In this document: one piece after another, positions 1 through 14,822 of the stretch
Numbering within the stretch: the first letter of the stretch is position 1
Layout of the letters: each line of letters starts with the position of its first letter
Assembly (NCBI RefSeq): GCF_964340395.1
Contig: NC_135563.1
Location: 5,611,922-5,675,921 of the forward strand
Origin: Glandiceps talaboti
Lineage: Eukaryota > Hemichordata > Enteropneusta > Spengelidae
Length of the DNA: 64,000 nucleotides
Direction of reading: 5' to 3'
The notes under the pieces: model-generated
What the model was told of the DNA's origin: nothing
Databases searched by the model: none
The model's input: the letters and a program-made list of their open reading frames with translations, nothing else
Made by a program: the position numbers and the translations under genes

Positions 1-911
1 CTAAAAATAACTAAAGGTACTTAGTACGAACTATTGCAATTATTTTGACATGTCCTTCCGGTGATTCTCATCCCCAACTCCGCTTTATTACATGACCGTA
101 ACGCTTTAGTTATACCGGTATTTCTATTATAAACGCCTACGAATGTAAAGGTTATTATATTTTGACTGTGGGATTTAACATATAGACTTAATTCCTGCCT
201 TTAGGGACCGGTCAGTTTCTTCGGCCTGGGGAGAGGGGGTGCGATGGATTGGTATGGGTCACCCTGTTTTTGAAACTGGCAGTAGGGGAGGTCATCCTGT
301 TTTAAAAGTGGAATGGGGAGGGGGGCATAGTGTTTTGGGTCGTGATGGAAGAAAGAAATCCATTTCTGCAATGGCATATAACCTTGTCTTATTTGTTATT
401 GTCATATTTTTCTTTATTATTACTTCATATAAGAGTTCAAACATAACTATGCATATCCATGTATTACATACCTAGCTACCACACTAGTTACATAGCATGT
501 CATGTAAATACTTTGCTGTTTCACAATCAGTGCATGCTTCACTTACATTTCACTTGGGGCAAAAGTGAACTTGAAGGTTTCGTAATAGTAATCTTCCTAG
601 ATATTTTATAAAAAGTTAATCTATTATATTATTCTACTCTTCAGTATGAAGGGATTAATACACTTTCTATTTCGGACACTACTGTATATGCTATCGACAC
701 TACAAATCACCACATCTCAGATTCCAGTTTCTATTATACACAGTAAGTATGGCCACCTAAAGTTCCCTAATATGCATGCCAGTGACTTTACTCAATCTGC
801 AATTATAGTAATGCCACTATACCAATATTACAGGCCAATTTTTATGTGACATGGGAAACTCACTTAAATTAACTTTAACTTTTCGAAGCTGTGAAATATT
901 ACCACAAAGGC

Positions 912-2022
912 TATTAGAGGATTAGAGGCCCGCTTCATAACTGGTTAACAAGCTTTTTATCAAATCGCCAAATGCAGGTTGTCGTCGAAGGTCAAAGTTC
1001 GCAGAAAGTACACGTAGACTCTGGTGTTCCTCAGGGCACTGTACTCGGCCCACTGCTATTTTTATGCCACATTAATGATCTCCCTGACAGTGTGAAATCT
1101 CAAGTTCGTCTATTTGCCGATGATTGTTTGCTGTACAGGACCATAAGATCTCAAAAAGACCATCACGTCATGCAAGACGACCTAATTGAGCTGGAGAAAT
1201 GGGCAACATCGTGGGGAATGCGTTTTAATACTAAGAAATGCCACATCCTGAGTGTTAGAAGCAAAAGCTCATATTTCTACAGCCTGAACAATCACATTTT
1301 AAAACAGGTAACACATAATCCATACCTTGGCATTACTCTATCAGAGGACTTGAAATGGAACACACACATTACGAACTTGTCAAAGAAAGCTGCATCTACA
1401 CTTGGCTTCCTCAGGAGAAATCTAAAACATTGTAATAAGATCAACAGAAAAACGGCATACATTTCACTAGTACGTTCAACAATGGAATACGGGGCAGCCA
1501 TATGGGACCCCTTCACCCAAGCAAATATAGACAAGCTGGAACGCACCCAAAGACAGGCAGTAAGATTCATATCCAACAATTACAGATCCAGAGAACCAGG
1601 TTTCATACACAAAATGCTACAAGAAAACAATATCCAGCCATTACAGGAACGGAGAAGAGAACTCCGCCTCACTCTCTTGTTCAAAGTTGCTGAGGGTCAA
1701 ATACCGGCCATACAACCTGATGCATATCTCACACCACAAAGACAAAAGCGTGCCATCAAACCAACGAAATTCGGAGATTATTTACATAACAACCCCGTGG
1801 AAAAATACGCTACAAACAACACTCGCTGCTACCAGATACAGGAACTCATTCTTTCCAAGAACTATCACTGACTGGAACAAACTATATAACGACCTGGTAA
1901 CATCAAGATCGGTGGGTGCCTTTAAAGCATCCATCCAGCGGAACTAAGGGACTGTTTGCCCTCCTCTTACATTGATCATATGCCAGAAATTGGTTCTTCA
2001 ACGTAATTGAACTGATACTGAT
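912..2022 (+). mobile_element. 5'-truncated non-LTR retrotransposon (LINE, CR1/L2-like)
   Basis: This is the 3' end of a LINE: the C-terminal part of the reverse transcriptase followed by a short 3' UTR that ends in the simple sequence 'actgatactgatt' rather than poly(A). Tails of short repeats are known for CR1/L2-type elements. The 5' side begins in the middle of the RT domain, the usual result of incomplete reverse transcription. The boundaries are placed by comparison with the uninterrupted repeat copy near 18.44 kb, where the flanks read 'aaaggctatta' then 'ataacctaaaa'. Here those two blocks are separated by the LINE, with ATTA present at both junctions. Confidence 0.85.
915..1949 (+). 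pseudogene. LINE reverse transcriptase C-terminal fragment, frameshifted
   Basis: The reading frame opens with an IRGPLHNWL-like block (about 918-945). It continues through the RT block SGVPQGTVLGPLLFL (near 1020) and the catalytic FADD box (near 1110-1130), then the thumb-like KKCHILSV and YLGITLSEDLKW blocks. It runs to a stop at 1871 in one frame. The conserved LINE C-terminus, YRNSFFPRTITDWN (near 1835-1875), lies in the next frame and ends at 1947, so one indel near 1820-1840 separates the two parts. The endonuclease and the N-terminal half of the RT are missing. It is a dead fragment. Confidence 0.85.
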
Positions 2023-2917
2023 TAATAACCTAAAATTTTCTTACTAGAGCCAAGGGTCCTCCAGATCGGCTAGGGGGAGAACTCCCTCACCCTAGAGGTC
2101 AGTCATGCATTCAACCAACAATCAGATGCACCAGCCTTTTTACAGGCATAATAATGGTATTAAAGTTTACTTAAAGATGTTCACCCTATGCTAATTTTAG
2201 ATGGTATTGTCTTTTAAGTATGTGATAATTTGCTAAGATAGTCTAAATATTGGCTAAAGTAAAGTAACTCCAAATCTCCCTTACCAATGATACTACCATT
2301 AGATGTGCTGATCTTTACTCTAATGATGTCATTAATTATTTAAGAACATATTTCAATCCTATGTAAGTTATAATGAATAGTTTCTGACACTTGATGGTGC
2401 TCTCTTCTAAAGCTTGGAGGTTATTGCCTGGAAGGGTCCAAATAGCCTAAAAATGAACCTTTAAGAGTAAAAATCCTCCAGGACATCTAGGGGGAGACTC
2501 TCTAGGACCCCCCTCCACAATGAGAAGTGAACATATCCCGATCCCAAGCTCTCCCCCTACCTTTTACTGTCAAGATGCTATTAAACTTCTTTTTCTTATA
2601 TTTCAACTCTATGTAGTTGCTAATGATATGTTCGTGCTGTCTTGTAAAGTTTGGAAATTATTGCCCAAAGGCTTTCTAGGCAATTACGCGAGTCCTCATA
2701 CTAGACTATAAGATACGTCTTGTTGTTAAGCCCTATCAGGCTTCTAAAGTGACAGGAGTTTGTGACTGTTGTTTAGGTTATTTGTTACGTGAATACGACA
2801 GGCATAAGTACAATTACGGAGAGTGGAGAGTCCCCCCTGTCTATGGTACAATAGACGCCAGTGGAAAGATACACAAACGCGCTCCGCCTTGTTGTTCATC
2901 TTTCCATCGGTGCCTAT

Positions 2918-3075
2918 TGTATGTATGTATGTATGTATGTATGTATGTATGTATGTATGCATGTATGTATGTATGTATGTATGTATGTATGTATGAATGC
3001 ATGTATGTATGTATGTATGTATGTATGTATGTATGTATGTATGTATGCATGCATGCATGCATGCATGCATGCATG
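2918..3075. repeat. (ATGT)n microsatellite with GCAT variants
   Basis: About 158 bp of ATGT tetramers pass into ATGC tetramers near the 3' end (3046-3075) and then a poly(A) run. The repeat is open in several frames on both strands (YVCM / HTYI translations), so the ORFs that cover it are artefacts. Confidence 0.97.
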
Positions 3076-3079
3076 TAAA

Positions 3080-4610
3080 AAAAAAAGATTTAATAAGAAG
3101 AGGACAAGTTACAAAATCCAAGTCTGTGAAATGTTGAGTGTAACCAACAAAAAATCAGTATTGCAAATCTAAGCACGTAAAGGATTAACCCTTTCATTGG
3201 TTCAAGTTGATCATCACTGTGAGTGCCTTTTGGTCTTTGTCGTTGGTTCCTAATTTGCTGACAGGAGTGCATTAAAGCCAACTAATTACCCACTATTAAC
3301 TACACTATTTTATTGATTTCGTCGGAAGTGACCTGTATTGGTCTAATTGCATGCATGCCAGGAATAATGGTTATTTTTGTATAACTGCTATGGCTTTGGG
3401 GATGTGGACGAATACAGACAAATGAACGTTTAACAGGCTACTCGCAGTGGCGGCGCTTTCCTTCAGAAATACAGACATCTGGCAGTGACTTAACATACCG
3501 TATAATTCTTTCCCTACATCCTTTAAGATTGATCGACATGTGTGTACTTGACTTGTAAGTTATCTCTGTTCATACGGATGCACTTTGCCCGTGCTCTAAG
3601 GCAATTTACTGGCCAAATTCACAGCGGGGCTGAACTTTGTTGACCAGGATGGTTTGGTTCCATACTCTAACGTAGACTCGACAATGTGAAAATAAGGTGT
3701 AATGAATAAAACATACATACACCAGATTCAGACAACCCTTGAGCATTTTAGAATAAATATCCTCTTAATACCACTCCATTTGCCTCTATACACTGGATGA
3801 TGCCCAGTATACATTTAATGAACGTCAATCGAAACATCTTTCACTTCAAATTGCTATTCGCTATATGAAACTATATATCCACTTTCTTCGTTTTCTGATC
3901 ACATAAAAACAACCCTTCTCTCTTAACTTTAGCCATTCAATGAACAGTATAAACACTCAATTTGTTGAAAAACCATCAAAACGTTTCAATCGAAAAATTC
4001 AGTTTCATATCAGTCAAGCTCTTTGGTCTTTTTAAGTATTACAATTTAGAAAGAAGTCATCCATCAATTTCAAAATAACGTTAGTGTATTTATCACGGAA
4101 TAACATCTTCGATTTGACGAATACAACATTTGAGACAGTCATTACAAAACTTTAAGGAAGTCTGCACATCGGGTAAAATTTGGTGGGTACCATGAAGTAG
4201 GGCTGTCATACACTATGTTGTAAGGTTCATTAACATGTTTTTGTATACTTCTTCAGCTTTACTGAGATTTGGAATAGGTGGTTTTATGCAGCTTAAAGAG
4301 GACGAGACGTTCAAACTGAGACCACAATCTTTCCTAAGACGTTCATTTCAGCAAGTTGTTTACATGTCACTGTAAATGACAAAATGTTCTAACTCTAGAT
4401 ACTGAAAATTAACCACACGTACACATTTTTACAAAATCAACCACATGTACAAATATTATAATCTGATAAACTAAGAAATCGCTTTATACTAATACAGAAT
4501 CTCATTTCAAGTACACAAAATAAATGCCACTGCAAACTGCGCACACTCACTGATGACCAAATATCATTGTTACTTTAGATAGACTGTATATAGTGATAGA
4601 TTGGCTGTAG
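3080..4610. other. Intergenic, no recognised gene
   Basis: AT-rich single-copy-looking sequence. I found no open frame with recognisable motifs, no paired splice sites around a convincing exon, and no repeat matching elsewhere in the window. Confidence 0.5.
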
Positions 4611-4612
4611 AC

Positions 4613-7410
<2,798 letters not shown>

Positions 7411-7731
7411 CATCATCAGTGCAAATAAATTGGGACTCCTTAATAAACGATCAGAACTGATTTCAAAGTGCCGCCATGAAAACAAATACATTCTTTCATT
7501 CCACCATGTCAAACCTCAACGCGCATCACATCCGGGTACCAGTTCTTCTGCGAGTTCGAATTCCATCACTTGAATTTCCGTTAAAATTTAGTCGTCCGAA
7601 GATCGCATTCAAGCGTGAAACTCTGAGTAACGGCTCCGTACCATAACTTGTGTATTTTGTGTAATACAGCTCTACTTCTCAGTATTGAGCGCTTTTCCTT
7701 CAGTTTATGACTTACCTCTTACACTGAATTA

Positions 7732-7732
<1 letters not shown>

Positions 7733-7807
<75 letters not shown>

Positions 7808-7810
7808 ATA

Positions 7811-7877
<67 letters not shown>
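7733..7877. repeat. (TA)n microsatellite with TG-containing interruption
   Basis: A long TA dinucleotide run with a short 'tgtatgtatatatg'-type interruption near 7799-7820. Confidence 0.96.
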
Positions 7878-7879
<2 letters not shown>

Positions 7880-8090
7880 TATCGATGGCGGTGTCACCAA
7901 TGAAGGCTGATTAGGTTTTTAAAATGTTGTATTTAAACATACATTCTTCCCAATATGAAATATTGAGTATATGTAATATATATATATCCTATCGATGGCA
8001 GTGTCACCAACAGAGACTCATTAGGTTTATAGAATGTTGTATTTAAACATACATTCTTCCCAATATGAAATATTTAATATATGTAAAATT
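7871..8090 (+). repeat. Tandem duplication, 110-bp unit x2
   Basis: The block 'tatatatcctatcgatggc' occurs at 7871 and 7981. The 'gttgtatttaaacatacat' and 'tcccaatatgaaatatt' phrases follow in both. The offset is exactly 110 bp with scattered substitutions, so the duplication is fairly recent. Confidence 0.93.
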
Positions 8091-9450
8091 CAATTTAAAT
8101 AAATTAATCAATATCTTGGCGATCCTTCTTTTCAGGGTGCACAAATTATACTGCACAATTCTGTAGATATATGACAATTTGCCATCATTATTGGAGAACA
8201 TATCAAAATGATGCCTATGAAATGTGTTGTGCGCGGTCGGAGTAATGTCCGCTGATAACAAAAATACCGATATGTATTATTTTTCATCTTATATCGGTTG
8301 TTTTTGTGGAAACGATGCGACGCAGTTGTCATTTCAGAAACTCTTACTTCAGTCTATATGTCTTTATCTGAGGACCGCGTTTTTAGTTCGGTAATACTGT
8401 GTACCGTCACTATCATCCTGCTGTACTTAATTCCAGATCGGCTTTTACCAGAAATTCATCAACGCTGTTCTAATATTTCTATTAAACAGATTTCCTTTTC
8501 AAATATACGTCTCTCGTAATATGCTGTATACCTTTTCTATTTAAAAAGCTTACTCCCAAAAAGTAACTATTAGTAGACCAGCTAAACTCTTTTCCGTATT
8601 AACAAAAGTTTGTTTGCCATCTTAAAAGCCAACAGAGTAGTCTGGGAACGCTTCCTTTTGTCTGTGTACATTAAGAACGAAGAAATTTCATGAATTTATC
8701 CGCTATTAGTGTACCTTCTTTGTCAGGAAGATTGCAAAATCCGGTAAAATAGACTCTGAAAACTGCTAAAAGGTAGAGTACAAATGCCTCGTTAACAAGA
8801 GTCATTTACTGGTAATACCAGGCATATTACTTATTCCTTCTCCGTCCGCAATCAGGGAAATTTCTAATTCTATTTTTGTTGAGTGTTACAGCAACACAAG
8901 GTAGCTACAATTTAAATATGGAAGTGGAGTTCAAAGTTCATTACTGGAAATCCATCACCATTATACAGTCTACTACATCTTCAATGTCATTTGTGACGTC
9001 ACAAAGAATCGATCGAATATTTCCTATCAGTTGCTTACTTTAGTATTTTGGGGAAATAACGGTCGTTGTCTTATCGTTTCTTTTGATAAGCAGAGATGTT
9101 CTACTTAATTTGCATATGACTCTCAGGATACATCTTGTAGTTTGCCGCACATTGATAGATTTAAGTGTCTCAGTCTGAGCGTGCTCATATACTTAGTACT
9201 TTGTTCTGCTCATCCAACAGGAGAAAGCCTTATCAAAGAATGCGATGTCATATGTAAGAAAGCCGACATTCAAGAAACTCCGTCGTAATATTCCGCAATC
9301 GCATTCATCCATACAATTTATGAAAATACGTGACTGGTTGTGTTCAATTTTCATTCAAAGAAATTGGATAATTTGTTTGAGGCGAAATTATGCAGGGGAA
9401 GAGAATATCCGGACTCGACTATAAAAACTTTGAAGTTGTAGTGTTCAAGT
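8091..9450. other. Intergenic, no recognised gene
   Basis: No motif-bearing ORF, RNA gene or repeat recognised. Confidence 0.45.
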
Positions 9451-9639
9451 AATGTTTTTTTTTATTATTTATTTATTAATCTTCATATACATACATCATT
9501 TCAGTGCATTAGCACTGTTCTCCCAATGGAAACTGTTGCAAGATTACGTACACAGAAAAAAACACACAAAAAGGGACAAACCAGGACAAAAAGTTACAGA
9601 AGCACAGTGTACTTTAAAAGATATTCACTTACATTACCA

Positions 9640-10223
9640 GACTACATTCTTAAGATGTCTTTTAAATATCAATGAGTTCGGAGCTGATCTTATGGATATG
9701 GGGTAGATTGTTCCATAGAACAGCACCACTATAGTGAAATGCCCGTTTCCCATATTCAGTTTTAACTGTAGGGATGTATATGTTACCTTGACTGGCCTGT
9801 CTTGTGTTATAAAGATGAATTGGTTGGAAATATTGAACATTTCAGAAAGGTAACTAGATGCATTACCTGTTACTGATTTGTAGACGAGTGTTGCCAGTTG
9901 GCACTTACATCTAATTTGAGGGCTGACCCAACCCAAGTTTTCATATACCCAATCCGTACCAGTATCACGGGGAACTTCTAGGAGCAGTCGACCAGCTCGT
10001 TTATGGAGGAGTTCAAGTGTCTTCAAATACTTTTGATTCGTATTACACCATACATTCGCAGCATAATCGAAATGGGGAAGGACTAAGGTATTGAACATCA
10101 TCTTCCTAAGTCTCAACGGCAGAAAGTGTCTGATTCTCGCCAGTAGACCAAGTTTTAGAGAGATTTTAGCAGAAATTTAGGAAATATGTGTTGAAAATTT
10201 CAATTTTGAATCCAACCAAACCC
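9640..10223 (-). pseudogene. LINE reverse transcriptase C-terminal region, broken
   Basis: The minus-strand translation starts at GVWLDSKL (10200-10223), meets one in-frame stop (an AAA-to-TAA-type change in the HIS*ISAK block), then continues as ARIRHFLPLRLRKM. It goes on to NTLVLPHFDYAANVW, the typical region C-terminal to the RT thumb in non-LTR elements, and LLHKRAGRLLL. The upstream coding part, with TVEQVFDFKYLGVW, is at 15085-15190. The RT catalytic core is not present on either side. It is a dead fragment. Confidence 0.82.
10215..10223. repeat. Target-site duplication, left copy (ACCAAACCC)
   Basis: Nine bases immediately outside the left inverted repeat recur exactly at 15076-15084 outside the right one. 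The sequence belongs to the host LINE (Gly-Val-Trp codons on the minus strand), as expected for duplication of target DNA. Confidence 0.9.
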
Positions 10224-10389
10224 CAATCTGATTAAAATCTGATGTTAGATAGGCTGGTTTTCCTGTATTTACCTTTATTCCATCGTTATTGCGTCTTTTA
10301 CGTTAGTTTTTTATTTTCCTGGACGAACGCCTTTCCAACATCTGACACAGTATACTTGGATTTCACGTGTAAGTCTCGCCTTGCGAGCG
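10224..10389 (+). repeat. Left terminal inverted repeat (166 bp)
   Basis: Exact reverse complement of 14910-15075 over its full length; the same 50-residue open translation appears on opposite strands at the two ends. Beyond the repeat both ends keep a related CCAATCAGA block (10392-10400 and, inverted, near 14892), possibly a CCAAT promoter element used by each internal gene. Confidence 0.97.
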
Positions 10390-10552
10390 AGCCAATCAGA
10401 GTGTTCGTTTCAATAATCGCCTGAGGTCAAATTGGAGGCATCGGAAACGCACAAACAAACAGCTTCCGTTGTAAACAACCCAGCGATCGTGCATAGCGGA
10501 GCCCAGATGCATATAACGACTAACGTGAACAGGAGATAAATACCAAGTAGTG
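10390..10552 (+). other. Putative non-coding leader exon of the plus-strand transposon gene
   Basis: A CCAAT-containing stretch follows the left repeat and ends at a consensus donor, GTAAGT at 10553-10558. It contains only short open frames. It could be a 5' UTR exon that splices to the acceptor at 11430. Predicted from splice consensus only. Confidence 0.35.
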
Positions 10553-11430
10553 GTAAGTAAGCTGCTTTCCATTTACCAATTTCTTTTTGAATAACTGTTT
10601 CCCGTATTTGTCATAGAGAGTTTTGAGGCATGGGCCAGACAGCGCGCCTAATGAACTGCAGACCGGCCGTGTCTCCGTTCCTTGCCGCATCACGGCCCGG
10701 GGTATCACGGTCTCATGCTTAAAATGAACGTCACGGCAAACGGAGACGTAGCCTGCATCGACTAGTCGGTGCGCTGTGTCTTTAGCCAAGATTTGTTACG
10801 TTTCACTCATCTATTTCCAGATTATATTTGGGCCAATACTAAGTTATTGACAAGCTACACACCCTATGCCAGTTGAAATTTGCATGTTTTTTTTATGACA
10901 TTGAAAGATTACAAAATCGCTTCTATATTGATATGACATATTTTGTGAATATGTCAAAAGAACCACCGTGAATTTACGCTATTGTTATGTCGTAAATGAA
11001 GACCAAATCGCTTAGGAAACAAAGATATTTTAACAAGATAAGAAATCGACCTCCATTACTGATAGGTTTTGTACACATCAACAGTGATTACAAATGCTAG
11101 CGAAAACGGTAATTAATAATGGTTAGTTAATGTGGTGCCATAAAACATTGACAAGTTGATCACATTACAGTGATTATGATAATGTGTTACCATATTGAAT
11201 GATTATCAGTTCATCTTCAATTTCCAAACTATATCGACTTGTTGCAACAAGTGAGGAAATGTTTTGGCAACAGGGAACTATTATTGTGGGAACAAAATAA
11301 TACTACACACAACGCTACTGTTACTCAGTATTTACTGTACCATATTTGAAGTATAAATAGTATTATTAGTACTGGTAAACTGTACACTACCTTATCATTG
11401 TATTTGAAATAATTTCATTTCTTTTGACAG

Positions 11431-11714
11431 AAAACCTGCGTCTTACTGTATTATATAGAATGTTTTCAACTCCACCCAAGAAAGCCCCAGACCCACTGAA
11501 TACATGTGTGGTATGTGGGTTTGACTTTGAAGATTACTTTGTCAACAAACAAGGAAAAGAAGTGAAGGGTAATCGAAGGAAAAAGAAATTAAAGGATGAT
11601 GAGTTGATGACTTTGTCAACATGTGTGGCTGCAAGCCACTATAACGTACATGTGCATGATTTATTTTATCATCTATTTTGTGACCATACATTTTCCTGTC
11701 CTGTTTTATTGTAA
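11431..11714 (+). pseudogene. Plus-strand transposon exon, CxxC-containing fragment
   Basis: An acceptor (tttcttttgacag, ending 11430) opens an exon whose first good ATG is at 11460. The predicted peptide begins MFSTPPKKAPDPLNTCVVCG, has a CxxC pair, then a Lys/Arg-rich block (KGNRRKKKLKDDE) and a few more Cys/His residues, and stops at 11714. It looks like the N-terminus of a DNA-binding protein (zinc-finger-like pair plus basic stretch), and it could be the remnant of the element's transposase gene with the rest deleted. I do not recognise the family. An internal donor may end the coding part earlier. It converges on the helicase gene about 360 bp away. Confidence 0.4.
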
Positions 11715-13626
11715 AAAAAATTAAAGTTGCTGTTAACTAAAGAAGGTAGTGGAGATGTCATAATTGGTTAATTCCATAAAAAAATATACACAAGGCCGAG
11801 GTATCTGTTTGAAAATTTATTGTGTATTTTTAAAAAAAATGGATGGAACATGGTACACAAAGTAAATTGTTTGCATCTTTTGTAAAAGAAATAAAATCGG
11901 TCAAAAATACATGTTCTGTCTTATAAATATGTTGGATTCAAGGAAAAGTTGGTATGGTGGGTCAAGCATGTACAATGTAATTGGATTCAGTAGTACATGT
12001 ACTATAGTCTTCTAGGTGAACAGATACTGAGGAAATCATAAATGAGACAGGTACAGGTGTGACAGCAGGAATTAATCCTCACAGCTAATACTACAGCTTT
12101 CCAAGGAATCAACAACAGCATCTGACTCCAGACTACCTGACTCACTTGTGGCATCATCACTATCAGTTTCAGCAGCATAATGAATAAGATGGTTCTCAAT
12201 ATAATTTGACGTTGACAGACACTTACCACATTTACAATTGTTTTGGCACACATCACAACAATCGTGTTGTCCAGACTTACTTTTTATATTTTCAATATCT
12301 TTGTCTGAAGCAAAATTTTCAAATAATTTGAGTCTTCTGCATACAGAATCATTGACTATATACTTTTTTCAATTCTGGGCAACAATCACGCAACATTCTC
12401 CCATGATAGAGTAGAACAGAATGTGAAGATTTATTGTCTCTCCCAACCCTGCCAGCCTCTTATATGTAGCTTTTAATATCCAATGAAGGTCCATAGTGTA
12501 TGACATGATGCATGTCCTTCATGTCAACACCCATCCCGAGGACTGTTGTGCAGAAAATTACACGAAACACTGATTCGGAATCTTTGGTTATTTCTGACAA
12601 ATGTGAACTTGTGTATCCGTCTCACTATGATACATTCCAATGAACTGATCTGATTGTGGGTATTCCTCCCTAAAATAATGATATAATTTGGCTGTTGCAT
12701 CAATTGAGGAATAATAAATGACAGTTCGTGGAAATACAGCACCATCTTCTCGCAGTTTATCTACCATCCAAAAGAAAACCGAGGGTATGTCACTTGGAAT
12801 TTTGATAACAGCATATCTAACTCTCCTTGATCTTGTATTGTAAGCGTTTAGAAGCAGTGGCAGTAAGTGCTAGTACTCGGACATCGGGGAAAAATGAACG
12901 TAGTTCCCCAACATGTGAGAAGTATTCACGGAATGCTCCTTCTTGAACTCTTTGGCTGTTTTTTTTTTACCGACATCTGCTTTTTCACCCCTGAAAAATG
13001 ATAATAAATTTAATAAAATACAATAATCGATGTGGATAAAGGTTAAAAAAATGACATCTGCATAATAGTGCTAGTTTTTCAGTCAGTAAATATAAAAAAT
13101 TGTAACATGTTATTTTTTATTTATTTCATTTAGAAAACCTACAACAATCATGAAATACTTTGACTTTCAACTTTTTAAACTTCCTTTAAATTAATTACTT
13201 TTAAAGCATCCTAAACTGTGTAGCATTTCTGTTCAACAACATGTAATGTGGGTAGTTGGTTCGTTACATGCTAAAGTTTTCTATGGGCGGTGGATCATCT
13301 CTTCCAAATTTCAACTCATCCCACTCAACTTGCCCAAACTCTCTGCAATATAATTGTGCATATTATGTGACATCGTCGATGGTAATACATTTTGGAAGGT
13401 CAAAAATCATGCAAAACCACCACCTTTTGCTACAATATGCTGGCACATTTGAACATTGACTAGCCACTTATGTAAAATCGTTTAAATTTCAGTCTATGCA
13501 CTTAATTCATTTAGACTTTTACAAGTGATGTTGGGGCGAGTTAATAATAGGACAAGATGAAATAAGAGGAGTTGAAATTGGGGTAAGATGAATCGCAATC
13601 TATTTTATGTCTTGAGCAACACTTAC

Positions 13627-13818
13627 CATTTTGGAATGGTATGGACTTCATCAACTACCAACAACACAATTTTGTCACTTTTTTTTAATTGTTTCAATTT
13701 TATTTTGCTGTTTGAGGTAATCCTCTGGTTAGCCATAGAGGTACGTTGGTAACACGTTGCCATCAACAAACTCACTGGCTAGTCCTGCAGACTGTCCCCT
13801 TTCCGTCAACATTGATAT
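13627..13818 (-). other. Helicase pseudogene exon 3 (DEVH box)
   Basis: Opens ISMLTERGQSAGLASEF in frame with exon 2, matching the RecQ block after MKDQ. A TAA interrupts it at 13729-13731. A frameshift in the A-run at about 13679-13687 must be bridged to read IVLLVVDEVHTIPKW. The exon ends at GTAAGT (13626-13621), splitting the Trp codon. Confidence 0.8.
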
Positions 13819-13967
13819 CTAAAAAAAATCAACATTCAGTGACTTTAAAATTGACATAGTGTACAGTGTGTCTTAATCAAGCACCAGAAGTTGAACCGGT
13901 AACAGTCCTATTACAAATAGGTCAAGAAAATAATACTAATTAATTGTCTTCGAGAGAGAAAGCTTAC

Positions 13968-14174
13968 CTGGTCCTTCATAAGGTATACAAGAGGTGAAAC
14001 CACCAATACAGTTCCCAGACTTGCCAACATATGTGGGTACATATGGTAAATCAAAGATTTTCCATATCCTGTTGGAAGGATTGTGAGGACATCATTCCCT
14101 GAAAGGAGGAATTGTAATGCCTCCTTTTGTGAAGACTTCATATCCTCCACTGCTACTCCAAATTGTTGAGAAAC
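13968..14174 (-). other. Helicase pseudogene exon 2 (motifs 0, I, Ia)
   Basis: 207 bp, phase 0 at both ends, acceptor CAG and donor GTAAGC. Contains Walker A with an intact GKS and the MKDQ block typical of RecQ. This exon has no lesion. Confidence 0.88.
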
Positions 14175-14741
14175 CTGTGAAGAATGGAAATGAGACAGTA
14201 AGACACAGTATACATAAGGTAGAGCACAGTCTTGCTAACGTGGCTAAAGTAATACCTGAACTATGACAGATGGAATCAGATAATCGTTTGGGGTTTTAAA
14301 AAAAAGAAAAAAGTAGTATTTCATATTTGGTGACACGATCACTAAAGGTGATCGCAATATTTTTTATTTGCTTTTAAATGTTGTGTCTATTTTGGCATTC
14401 CTTTATGAACGTCATTTTCGGCCAGATACATACTAGGCTTTATATGCATAAATCAAATTTAATAACAGAATTCTTTTAACATAAGTTGACAATTGATAGT
14501 TTCAACAATCATGCGTAAGAATTAAATATGTCAAGTTGACCATGGAAGTAATGATTTGACCGAACACTAGCTAGGTAGCGGTAGTTGGTTTGTTATTGTG
14601 GAAGTTACTTGTGTTTGCCTTCGTACTACTACTAGTACAAGATTTTACATGCCGTTAACTTACAATTCTCAATAGCTTCTAACTTGTAGATATTCGATAC
14701 AAGAGGAATTAATAATGAATGAAAAATGACCATTAACTTAC

Positions 14742-14822
14742 GTCAATTATACACTCCGACTCTTCGTTTGTTTGCTGAGAAACGTTAACATCGTCTGCGT
14801 CCGACGCTGTCGCCATTTTCAT
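14742..14822 (-). other. Helicase pseudogene exon 1
   Basis: 27 codons, ending at donor GTAAGT (14741-14736). The short acidic N-terminus shows no domain. The start lies about 90 bp inside the right inverted repeat, so the promoter must overlap the repeat or the CCAAT-bearing gap beside it. Confidence 0.75.

Larger units (their letters stand above)
190..2740. repeat. Interspersed repeat, copy A (interrupted by a LINE)
   Basis: The segment aligns by eye with 17785-19170 in the same orientation. Shared landmarks are the 'tttcttcggcctggg' start, the 'gtcatcctgtttt' phrases, the 'catgcattcaaccaaca' phrase near 2102-2120 and the 'ctccccctacctttactgt'-like phrase near 2550. Both copies are diverged, with indels. 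Copy A is split by a LINE at about 912-2022 that is absent from copy B. The short ORFs inside it do not correspond to conserved frames in copy B, so I treat them as chance. The repeat class is unknown; I see no long terminal or inverted repeats at its edges. Confidence 0.75.
9455..10223 (-). mobile_element. Non-LTR retrotransposon, 3' part (minus strand), split by a DNA transposon
   Basis: On the minus strand this is the 3' end of a LINE, ending in an A-rich tail (plus-strand poly-T at 9455-9463). Its missing upstream part continues on the far side of the DNA transposon at 15076-15190. Reading the minus strand across the insertion joins a KYLGVW block to LDSKL in frame, which shows the two segments were once contiguous. 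The element is 5'-truncated. Unlike the LINE near 1 kb it has an A-rich tail, so it belongs to a different family. Confidence 0.85.
12072..14822 (-). pseudogene. RecQ-like SF2 DNA helicase carried by the transposon (inactivated)
   Basis: Four exons, 3'-5' RecQ-type helicase organisation. Exon 1 (14742-14822) starts MKMATASDADDVNV with a good Kozak context at the second Met. Exon 2 (13968-14174) has the Q-motif-like SQKEAL, Walker A PTGYGKS (about 14055-14075) and motif Ia VVSPLVYLMKDQ. Exon 3 (13627-13818) has the Walker B/DEAH-type box DEVH (13641-13652). Exon 4 (12072-12990) holds motif III LALTATAS (about 12852-12875), a RTVIYYSS block, FCTTVLGMGVD, a motif VI EAGRVGRD and a C-terminal Cys cluster CCDVCQNNCKCGKC. 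An acidic Ser-rich tail ends at 12072. Lesions: a stop at 13729-13731, frameshifts in A-runs of exons 3 and 4, a gap of roughly 50 residues after motif III, and a TAA at 12460-12462 just before motif VI. No helicase product is expected. Confidence 0.88.

Noticed and set aside
2744-3172. Overlapping ORFs of 77-125 codons with HTYI/YVCM repeats
   Set aside because: Translations of the (ATGT)n microsatellite, open in many frames on both strands.
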